The position numbers were made by a program, and so were the translations under genes. From Panorpa germanica (taxonomy: Eukaryota; Arthropoda; Insecta; Mecoptera; Panorpidae), in the NCBI GenBank assembly GCA_963678705.1, contig OY783207.1, positions 22,914,001-22,978,000 on the forward strand: a stretch of DNA of 64,000 nt, given 5' to 3'. This document shows, piece after piece, positions 23,801 through 35,800 of this stretch. The notes beneath the pieces are model-generated. The model saw nothing but the letters and a program-made list of their open reading frames with translations, was not told where the DNA came from and did no database searches. Within the stretch, counting starts at the first letter, position 1; every line of letters begins with the position of its first letter.

Positions 23801-26800
23801 ATCGCAACATAGAAGTGTTATACATAAGCGCTTTTCCACGGGGTTTTCACAGGGTTTCCACAGGGTTTTCACAATGTATAAGGCATCATGAATCTCTCAG
23901 GAGATGTTTTTGTTGGAAATATGTCGGAGGAAAACTAACATTCAGGTCGCACGTCATGAAAGATTATCGTCTTTAAAAGAAAACATTAAGCACGGAAAGA
24001 TGGAAAATGTGGACTAGGCTTCCCGGAAAATTAGCATTCAGCGTGGCTACGATTACAGTGATAGGCATCGTAGATAACGCCTGAAAAAGGGAAACTCGGG
24101 AAATGATAGAATGATTGATAATGTTGGGCTTTTTCTATTCAGTAAAATACAAAGGGAGATATATTTTTCTAATTTCTTTAAAAACCTTTCCAGTTCCCAT
24201 TTCTATGCTATGTATTGGCGTAGTAAATCATTTCGACTCCATTTCAGTTCATATTAAATTCAAATCATAGAAGATTCTATAATAAAGTGTTCGCCCAGAC
24301 TTCGTTGTTTCACAAAAAATGTCTCGGTGATATGCTATGTTATTTTAAAAAAGTAGTAAGTCGAAACATGTTTTCCATGAAAGAAATAGGGTTCACACAT
24401 GAGTGTTCGTGTCTGAATAATCTTTGTTCGAAGACGCATGTGTAGATACAAAGTTCGTGTAAACATTTGGTATTCGTACACCAGCACTTTCGGTTCAGCA
24501 TCGGTAAAAATAACAGATCAAAGCGGGCGAATATTTGTTTCAGTCATGTTCGAGGTACCATACACCATGATTTAGAGGTGTGGAGGCCCTGAGTCAACAA
24601 AGGAGCGGGGGCACCTAATTATTTTCCGAAGAAAAGTCTTTCAAAAATTTATTACTTTTATCTCTATTGTGAGGGCTCCTTTCTTGTGGAGGCCTCAGTG
24701 CAGTGGCCCCGCCTGCCTTTCCTCAAATTCGGGCCTGCCGTACATACTATGCGTTGACGACTATTGCATTAAACCATAACCTACATTTGAACGTATATAA
24801 ACATTTATTACACAATGTTAACAATTTTTGCCAAGTATTTTTGTTATAGTATAAGTATATAGTATAATATAGGAATGAAATGTATAGGAATGAAATGTAT
24901 TAGAAATATAATACTGTAGATTGTAAAGCCGAAAGGCATACACAATTAATATATAAATAATAAAGTATAGTATAGTATAGTATAGTATAGTATAGTATAT
25001 TTTTTTTTATTTATTTAGGCTTTGGCTTATTCAGCCTTCTTGCCATTGCTTTTATTTGTAAAATTATATAAAAATTTACATATAAATTATAATTGTTCTA
25101 ATAAATACAAAACAAAATGATTCTTTTAAAAAATTAAACTTAAAATTAAATACATACTAAATAAAATATTTTAACTTAAATTACACTTCTATATTATTTT
25201 CTATCACAAAGTTTGTTAATATTTCCGCCGTTGCTTCACTTGTCATTAAACAGGACATATTGACTGGGAACTGTGTTACATTACATAAATCATTTAAAAG
25301 TCTATCAATTTTTGATGTTAAAAGATGACACCCTAGAATTATATGGTCCAAAGACCCTTCTTCTCCACATCTACAATTTGGTGTGTCTTTTATATTTATT
25401 TTGTATAGATGAGCTGGACATCTAGAATGCCCAGATTTCATTCGACAATTTGTTGAAATATATCTCCGTGAATGATTTTTATTAAACCATGTGGTTGTTG
25501 GAATTTTTTGATTCGCTGCAAAAAACAATTTTCCAGTACTTTGACTTTTCTCATTATATATATTCTGCCATTCTGCCATACAATTTTCTTTAATTATTTT
25601 TTTGGAATCATTTATTGACCAATTTATTTCGATTATTTCCCCATCTACACAAGCTTCTTTGGCCAGTTTGTCAGCCATTTCGTTTCCTTTTATGCCTACA
25701 TGTCCAGGAATCCAAATAAGTTTAACATTGATATCATTTTTTTCCATTTTTAAAAGATATTCTTTAATTGAACATATTTTGTTATTATTATTGTTTTTGA
25801 ATTTATTGTTATTTAAAGATACACAAACACTACGAGAATCTGTGAAGATTAATATATTTTTATTGTCAGTTTTTTGTATTATTTCTAGTAATTTCATAAT
25901 TGCTGTTATTTCTGTATTATAAGAATTTGTGATGTTGTTAAGTTTGTATTTGTACTGTTGATCTGTATTATAATTGAAAATGCCAATTCCTCCAGTTTTA
26001 GAGTTTTTTTCGAATGAACCATCGGTAAACCATATACTCCAGTTTATATCATCTTTTGTTATATATTCCATATATTTTTGATAAGTTATTTCCTTACTGT
26101 CATTCTTCTTGAACAAATTTATTTCTGTATGTATTGTTGTCATGCTTATTTCTAATGGAAATTTGAAAAAAGGTATAATGTTGTGTACCTCTAAGTTCAA
26201 GTTATTATATCTATCAAAACTAGTTAAAAGTGCCGGTTTTTTATGAGTTGTCCAATATGGTTTATTATAAAGAACATATAGTTTAGATAATCTTGTATTT
26301 AAGGGGCCACATGAGTTATGTCTGTTTTTACAAAAGAAACTGTCTGATATTTGTTGTATTCTGATATTTACCGGAGGAATATTAGTTTGATAGTTGAGGA
26401 TTTGGATTGGTGTTGAAACCATTGCACCTAATATTATTCTTAAACATTTGTTTTGTATAATTTCAATTTTTTTTAATCTTGAGTTATTTGCGGTGCAGAT
26501 CATAGTACTAGAATAGTCAATATGCGGTCTAACAATAGCTTTATATATTTTTATTAAGGTTGTTGGGTGTGCGCCCCATTTGTATCCTGCTATACATCGC
26601 ATCAAATTTAAGCCTTTTTGACATTTGTTAATAATATGTGCAATTTCTTTCGCCCAAGTGCTTTTCGTATCAAAGAATATACCCAGAAATTTGGTATTTG
26701 AAGTAACAGTTATATTTTTATTTCTGATGGTTATTTTTGGACTGCAGTTTATTCTATGCCTTGTAAATATAACTATTTTACTTTTTTCTGACGATATATT

Positions 26801-29800
26801 TAATTTGATTTCCTTTAATAAAATATCTAGTTTTCTTAATTTCGATTGTAATCTGTTTTGAGCTATATCTTGTGTATGACCCATACTATAAATAACCATG
26901 TCATCTGCATACATCAGTACTGTTGTGTTGTTATCTGATAATGTTGTTAACTTTTCTGTGTATATGTTGAATAATAAGGGAGATAATATTGAGCCTTGTG
27001 GAATTCCGTGATTACATAGTATAGGACCAGTTAACTTATTATTGTATCTAACTGTTATTTCTCTATTTTGGAAGTAGTTTATAATCCAGTTGGATATTTT
27101 GGAAGATATACCTATGTTTTCTACTTTTTCTTTTAATATTTTTAGATTAACATTGTCATAAGCAGCTTCAATGTCAATGAAAGCAGCTATCATATAATGA
27201 TTTTTACTGTATGTTCTTTGAATATCGATATTCAATATGTTTAAGTTATGCTGTGTACTTCTTGTTTTTCTAAACGCAAATTGTAACTCAGGTAATCTTT
27301 TATGATGTTCGAGATACCACTCCAGTCTGTTTTTGATGATGGATTCCATAGTTTTGCCCATACATGATAGTAAAGTAATTGGTCTGAATGATTCTTCTTT
27401 GTTTGGATCTTTTCCTGTTTTTAATATAGGAACAACGATATGTTTTTTCCAGTCTAATGGTATATCAGCAGTGTTTAATGACAGATTGTATATTTGTGTA
27501 AGATGATTTATTGCATTGTCAGGTAAGTTTTGTATCATTTTGTAATTTATTCTATCAAATCCTGTGCTACTGTTTTTATTATGATTTAACGCGAATTTTA
27601 CTTCATTTTTATTTATGTTATTATCTAGAAAATTATCTTTTACGATGGTGGTGGTAGTAATATTTAAATTGTTGTTCTGTGGAAATTTTTTTTTAATGAA
27701 TTCTTCTATTAAATTTTCATTATCACTTATCCTTTTAGTACTATAGCTTTTATTGTTAATTTTTCTTATATTATTCCAGACAATGTTGGTTGTTGTGTTT
27801 GGGTTTAAATTCTCGCAGAAATTTTGCCATTCTATTTTTTTTCTGGCTCTAAAATATCGTCTGGTTTTAGCTTGATGTTTTTTATAATTTAAATAATTCG
27901 CCATTGTCATGTTTTTATTAAAAATAGTTAGTGCTAATTTTCTTTGAGCTATCATTTTATTGCACTCAGTGTCCCACCAAGACGGTTTTATTTTATTAGG
28001 AGTTATATTATACAATCTGGTAGATGGGATATGTATGTCTGCCGAATTATTAATAACATCTCTAAATTGGTTGTATTTGTTTTCAACATCTTGGGGATTA
28101 CTTGTGATTCCATTTGTGCTAAGGTTTGAAATTCTGCTTTCTATTTCAAGGCTATATTTCTCCCAATCTGCTTTTCGGAAATTTCTCCTCGTTAAATATT
28201 CAGATGTACGGTAACGGTCTTTATTATAGTCATTCAAACAGAAAAAAATTGGGTAGTGATCACTACCTAAGCAATCTGCAAGAACTTGCCACGAAGTAAT
28301 TTGTTGTGTTAACGTCATTGATACCAATGTGAGATCCAATATACTGTCCCTTGTACTGAGATTGCTTACTCTAGTTGGTTTATCATCGTTGATAATATTT
28401 AGATTTTCGTTTTCTATGAAATCTAACAATTCGTTACCTTCATACTGACTACCTGGACAATTTATATCCCAAGCAAGATTAGTCGCGTTAAAATCTCCAG
28501 CAAGTATAACAGGAACATCTATTTGTTGTTTTATCTGTGACCAATTAGAATTAGATAGTTTATGATTCGGTTTAGCATAGATTGATAAAATACATATTAC
28601 ATCAGTTTCGTTATGTGTTAAAATTATTCCAACTATTTCGACCGAATTAAATGGGTTATTTAGCATTACTCGTTTATATTTTATAGATTTATGAATCAAG
28701 ATAGCAACACCCCCGTGGGGATTATAGTTTGTATTCTGTATCCTATCTTCTCTTTCAATAAAATAACCTTTGATGTTGAAATTGATATTTTTTGTTAAAA
28801 ACGTTTCTGATAGTATGCATATATGTATGTTATGCTTCTGTAACATATGTTGTAGTTCCTCTTTAATATATCTGACTCCTCTGCAATTCCATTGAATAAA
28901 ATTTATCATTTTAACTGTTTTAATTAATTATTGATTTTTATATCTGTCCTTGGTCTTGTTGTTAGATTTATTTATATATTTTATTTTATTTTATTTTCTC
29001 TCCGTTTATATAATTATTGTTGATTTAATATTTTAGTAAATTTATTAAACGATTAGGTTTAGTGATGTGAATAGATTTTTTTAAAAATAAACTTAATTTA
29101 TATATCGATGTTTTCTTACGAGTTTGGCCATTGTACACTAGATATTTGTTTCTTGTAGCTTCTAAGGGATTGGGATGTAATATTTGGGTCTTTGTTTGTA
29201 TTTTTAATTTTGTCATCATTATTTTTATTATATATTGATGTATAGCAGGTATCATTATCATTGTTTTCCATTGTAATATCAGGTGTCTCTTGGTTGATTT
29301 GCTTTCTGTTTTTTCCTTGATTAGTTATCTTAAGGTATGTGTCGCTTTCTTCATTGTTAGGTTTCTTTTCTTCTCTTCTTCTTTTTGGAATTGGTTCTTT
29401 AGTGGATGTCGTAGGTTGTGGTTGACTGTAAGATCTTTGTAACGAGTTACCTGTATTTGATTTATTCACTCTGGTATTAGTTCTTCTGGTTAAAGGGTTT
29501 GGTTTGTATGTTGGAATTATGTTGATACTATTGTATTTATTAGTGATATTGGGAAAAGTCTCATTGTAGTTTAGAGCTTCAAAAGAGTTTTGAGTTCTTA
29601 CTGAGTATAAATAGTCTGTATTTTTTTCTGTTAATTCTAATTTTGCTTCATAAAAACTGAGATTGTGTTGGGCCATGAGATCTTTTATCTTGATTTGTCT
29701 TTTTTTTTCAGGACATTCATTGTCTGTAGCCTCGTGGTTAAGTTTACAATTTATGCATGTCGGATTAGGAGATGTGCATGCAGTACGTAAATGATCTTCA

Positions 29801-32800
29801 CTTCCGCAGAATTTACATTTTGCTACTTTTGCTCTACATTTTGTGGCTGCATGTCCAAATTTAAAACAATTATAACATTGTATCGTCTGTTGTACAAATG
29901 GTTCACATGCTCGTCTCACTCTCCACATGTAAACATAAGCAGGAATAGCAAGTCCTTCAAAGAATAATTTCACTGTTGTACTGGGTTCATATTTAATAGC
30001 TCCGTCAACTCTTAGTTTTCGATTTAACCTTTGCACTCTCGTTACTTTAAAAGGTGGACACTCTATATTATTTAAAATTGTATCTTCCGAATATTCAATA
30101 TCAACACCTTTTATAATAGCAACTTTTGTGCACCAGTAAAATGGGATAAACGCTTCATACCCATTGTTTTTCAGCAATGTTGATTTGGTAATTTCGTTAG
30201 CTAGTACTGCATTAGCACATTGAACGATTACTCTATTTCTTCCCACTTTTTTAATTTCTATTATATTAGATTTATTGCTAATTTTACATATTATTTCTGC
30301 TAATTTAAGAGAACTAAAAAATGTATTTCCATCACTATTATTTTTAACTATCATTACTTTATACGAGTCATATTTTGTTTCTGTGTTGTATAAATTATTA
30401 AATATTTTTTTAACATTGTCACTATTGTTATTTAAGTTTTCTGTTATATCACTGGATGTTTTATCTGTAGGAATTGATTTGTTAGTCACAGAGTTGTTTT
30501 TATTGATCGGATTTTTATCGGGAGGTTCAACCTCCATATCCATATTGTTAATTAACCAGTGATAATTAAATAGAAGTTACTTCACTTCTAATTAATAACA
30601 CTTAATAATAATATAAATTATAATTTAAAAAAAAAATAAATCACGAAAAAAAAATATTATAATTTGCAAAAAAAAAAGATAACTATTTATTTTATTGTTT
30701 TGTTTATTGTAAATACGTGCGCTCACCAAGAAGACTCGATGTAAACTGTAGTATAGTATAGTATAGTATAGTATAGTATAGTAAAAACAAATTACTGTAA
30801 TACTCGTAATCTAACTCCTATTTTATTTAAAGGAATATGTCATAAGATTAAACAAATGTTCGGGTGTTGAATATTTGCTATATTTTAAAAACAAGTGTGA
30901 CAGGTTGTTCGGTAAATAATCATGCACGTTCACTTGATCTTAAATAATTGTATATGCCTCGGGCGGTCATTAATTCTCGTGGGCGCAAAATTCCGGAAAA
31001 CACTGGGTAATTTTTAAATAACATTTTTTTAGTCCCTATGATGACTGTGAGGGACAACTAAGCAATCCTATTACTTTGCTTTAAAATTATTATTTATCAC
31101 CAATGAAAAGTGAAAATTAAAACTTAAAAAGTACGCTGTGTGTAGCGAGTAGAAGGGTGCCAATGTCAAGATCTTGTCCCGGTTCGAAAAAATCGTAGAT
31201 CCGTTACTGCGTAGTCTTGATTGTTGATATTAGCACCACTATTTTCTAACTTTGTGAATGCAAACTGCGCTCTCACACTAGAAGCTACAAAGCCGTTCGA
31301 ATACATACGTTTATTTGACTTTACGACTTAGGGACAATAACACCATACTGAACCCCAAAATGTGGTTCGTAACAACAACCACCTGTAAAGAATAAACGAT
31401 TCCATCAAATATACTCGATTGTGAGAGCTCTAGCCGGTCAACCAAGTCAAGATGACCGGCGATCACTAGAAGTCTGTTTCAGCGTGAGTGCAGCCTAAAC
31501 AAACATCACTCAGAGTACAGATGAGTGGACGTCGCTAAGCGTAGCTATAATAAGGCGAGTACTGGACTACTTATAGTGAACAGAAAACCGATACAAGAAG
31601 TCATCTTGAAATTTTTAGATAATGAATTATGATGCTGATGCAACGTAATGACAACAACACAAATAACAATTCAGTAAAATTTTGTTTGAAAATTGAAAAA
31701 TACTTTATATTTGTAACTTAAAACCCAAACAGTAGTGCAGATATGATCGTGACAACTACGCTGAGTGTTGCTGCATATCTTGTTTGTGTTCGGTAGTATA
31801 GCTTGTTTCATTGCACATTTATTTCGTTGCCACATCACTACTACTGTTCGATTCATTACTGAAGGTAATTAAAAAATTAATTACTTACTACTTAAAATTA
31901 ATTAATAACGTTGTCAATAAAATTCATTTTTTTTAATAAGGTCTGTGACCACGATTTTTATATTTTTTTTTTTTTTTTTTATTTAACGTCGGCCTATTTC
32001 CGATGCTGAGTCCTATCACCGACGACCTCCTTCAATGTTGGCAGTATTTATGGTGTCGTGGCCTCATATATGTGGGACGATTTTTATACCATAACAAATT
32101 TTAATGAAGTTCCTGCATTATATTTGGAATTTACACAAAAAAAATCTCAAAGTAAAAATTTGTTTTCTCAATAAGAGCCCGTATTAAAATTACAAAATTT
32201 GAATTTGTTTTTTTTTTTAAATGGCGTCAATTTTAAAATATTTAGGCTCATATGATTTGTATTTAATCAAAGAATAATTAAGCAAAGTTTTATTAAAAAC
32301 TGTCATTAAATGCAACCAGTGAACATCTATCTTAACTAAGCCATGTATTCTGTGGACACCTCCTAACAATATTTTCGTAATAAACTACAAATGAAACATC
32401 ATAAAAATTGACAGTGTTTTTATTTAACAAATACTCGCATATATCTCGTAGAGTGACATTAGAAGTTAATGGTACTGTGCTTTGAGCAGACTGACTGAAC
32501 TGACATAGGTCTTGTAGACGCATTTAGCGATCTTGAACGACCTGTCGTTTTGATCTTCAACATCTGCGTTTTCACATTTATTCAATACTTCGATAGCCTC
32601 TTCGATTTCGCTCTCAGTGGGTTGCAAGTCCAATTTGCTGGCCGAAAATTCAACGTACTTCCTAGGGGTGAAGGCGCCCTCTGCGTCTATTAACTGGAAT
32701 GCCTCATTGACGCATTTGTAGTAGGGCTTCCACTCAGCAGGGACATCAGCGTCGTCCTTAATGTAGTTTCGTAAGGATGTTATTGATTCTCCTGCAATTC

Positions 32801-35800
32801 GGTCGGCAGAGAAGCACCGATATTGTGTTTCCGCTTCGAAAGGAAGGGGAATATATGGGGGACTCGTCTGCAAGCAACATTTTAATTAATATTAAGTTCA
32901 TTTAATATTAAGGTATACAAAATTGAATCGAGATTGTATTTACCGACTTCACCACCACAGCCAGCGCCAAAATCAAAACTAACTTCAGCATTATTGAACT
33001 GATGCAAAGAAACTATTGAAGATCTATCTGACGATATACTGCCCGCAGACGTAGATAAGCCGGCTTATATACTAGTACATATCAGATGTTTTTGGATGTT
33101 AAGCATCGTCCAAAGCAGTGCGACTGCAACATGCGACATTCAATATTCACAGATATTAATTCAAAAGATGACGTTTTTTTTTAGACAAGAGTGTACTAAA
33201 TTCGTTAACTTTATATATAAGTTGAACATATATATTATATATGCAATCTTTAAAACCGTAAGACGCTGTAGGGAATTGTTATTACTTTCAAAAGTTTTCA
33301 ATGGGAACTCACTATTTGTATTTGCATTATCGAACATGGAAATAGGGATGGCGATTCTTCTTAAAAAATATTTATTCAAATAAAAGTCAAGAAGATCGGT
33401 TTCTTAAAAATCGATTTATCGATTGTTTTTGATTTTTTATATAAAAAAAAACACTAACAAAAAAAAAACCGATCTTTTTTTTAAATATAGTTTCTCGGGC
33501 TTCCTAGGCACGTAGCCTTTTATTGCCCCTAATATATTCTGCTTCTTCTTATACTTTGTATCCCGACAACAAGAATGATCTATTCATGGCTACTGCAGTT
33601 ATAAATCTCGGTTTCTCAATCAAAAAAGCGGTGTTAACAGGAAGCGTCTGCGAAGTCTTTAGCACCGCCCTTTGGAGTCCATTTCTTGCCATTGCTGTAT
33701 TTTTACATTGCCACAGAATGTGGTCAGGGTCTGCCTCTTCTTCACCACATTCGCACTTATAGTTTGGAATGATTTAGTTTCTTGCTAGATGTTTCGGAGC
33801 TCCAGTATGATTCATTCTTAGTCTTGAGGTCATTGTTATTAATCTTCTTGGCCATGTTAATTTGCAAACCATGGCTTACGTCTCAGTATTGGTTGTATTG
33901 TATAAAATTCTCTACCTTTATCAGAATTATCCCACTTGTCTTGCCAATTTTTCATTTAATTTTTTCTAATTCTGCTTTCATGTCTGATTTTATAAAAAAT
34001 GAAATATATTTATCACAGGAAGTAGCTACCTTAAAACCGATCTTTTATTCAATTTATTTTTATTAAATGTGTAAGAAAATTCAAGTCTTTCTTATAATTA
34101 AAGAATAGTGAATACAGTGATTTTTGACTAATCAATAAAAAAGTTATTTATTATAGAATAAAATAATTATAATTCCCAGTATATCATGTCCAAGCTTATA
34201 AAAAACAATGTAAATAATAGAATAGTGGCATGACTTACAAAAAAAATCGAATTTCGATTTTCGAGTGTTTGAGATCGATTCACGGGATCGATCCATTGTT
34301 TAAAATCGATAAAAAACCGTTTCTTTCGAAAAGAATTTCCACTCAAAAAATCGATTCTTCGATTAATCGATCTCAGATCGCCATTATTACATGAAACTGA
34401 CGTTTTAAAAAATTAAATTAATAAAATATTGCCTCTCTTTAGTATACCAGAGGCACATATTAAAGAATTCGACTGACTTTATTACATAATTTATTACTTT
34501 TTTTTCTAAACATATAAAACTATCTCGTGAATACGTAGTACCAATAAAAGATGTTAATGTATTAATTTACATGTTGCTTCGGTTTGAATTGTGCAGTACA
34601 ACCTCTTCTATCAAATGTTGGAGTCGCTCAGGTTTGGACAGCGCATAATATAAGCGGTTGTTAGCACTTACTAATCTGTAAATATAATATAACGAAAAAC
34701 ATCCGGGTTATCAAGGCCACGGGTCAAGTTATTTTTAGTGGGATCAATTTATTTATCATTCTTTATATTTTTTGGTAATAAGACTTTTTATTGTACACAG
34801 TGGCGAACTGTCTAGTGTGTCGCCTTATGTAATAGCAAGTGTTTGTTGAAGTGGCCTCCCAATGGAGGAATATTGACTGGATTACGTTTGTTTTCTGGAC
34901 TTTGCTCCAGGCAAACAAAATACTGACGAATCTCAAAGTTGCATAAGTAGCTTCTACAGCCTTGATGTGACTTACCTTGGTATAGGTGCGAAAGTACGTG
35001 TTTCTGTTCTGTGACTTGCTATTGAAGAATAACATAAATAACCGAATAGTGTTAGTCAGAGCTGAACTAAGTTTATGCTGTGTTTGATTGGTTCAAAAGA
35101 CCATGGGCTCTCAACATGGAAAAATATATTCTAGTTATGGCAAGCGGGCACAAGTTCACATGGCTCGCATCAAACGGGTTTAAATATTGGATTTATCTTA
35201 TATATGAAATTTCAATTTCTTGCCAATACATTTGCCAAAGATAAGGGAAGAAGGAAGGAATGTATATGCAGCGAAGATTACGGCTTTTGTGGTATCTATA
35301 TGGTTACTCGTATAAATGTGTTACCGTATCATTTCCAAAGAGTTACTCGATCGCAGATAATCGATTTCAGTTGTTGTCACAATAGACCCGCAGCGGTCGT
35401 TTGTCAGCCTTTTTGCTCGCTTTCCTTCCCTTCCATGTTTTTTTTTAAATTTAGAATCTGAGGCGAATTCAGCAACATGGTCATGTCTGTCTTGTATGAT
35501 ACTTGTCGTGTTTTGTATGATAAATCCAATGCGATTGTTGTGAGTCATGTGGACCTGTGAAGGCTAACCTTTACGCAACCAATATATTTGTCTAACTTAT
35601 CTAGTGTAAATTTGTAAAATCTCTGATTCAACCTCAAATATACGATTTGATTCGCTCTAGTAAATTTATCACATATCTGTTTATATTTCATCTAGTATTT
35701 ATTTATGTACATACACCAAATGAGCGACATCTTAAAAAATGAGGCAGAATGAGAATGAATTTACTGAATTACAGAGACTCACAAAATTGAGGATTTTTTG

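Larger units (their letters stand above)
25001..30750 (-). mobile_element. Full-length, apparently intact I-type LINE in a GTATA repeat
   Basis: This 5.75-kb non-LTR retrotransposon contains, in order on the minus strand, a ~200-base 5' UTR, ORF1 (gag-like), a 206-base spacer, ORF2 (endonuclease, reverse transcriptase, RNase H) and a ~180-base 3' UTR ending in an A-rich tail. The 3' UTR carries a small GGCT-GAATA-AGCC hairpin. The 5' end begins ACAGTTTACATCGAG directly beside the repeat. Both frames are uninterrupted, so the insertion is probably recent. The RNase H domain after RT together with triple CCHC knuckles fits the I / R1-related groups; I did not assign the clade. Confidence 0.9.
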
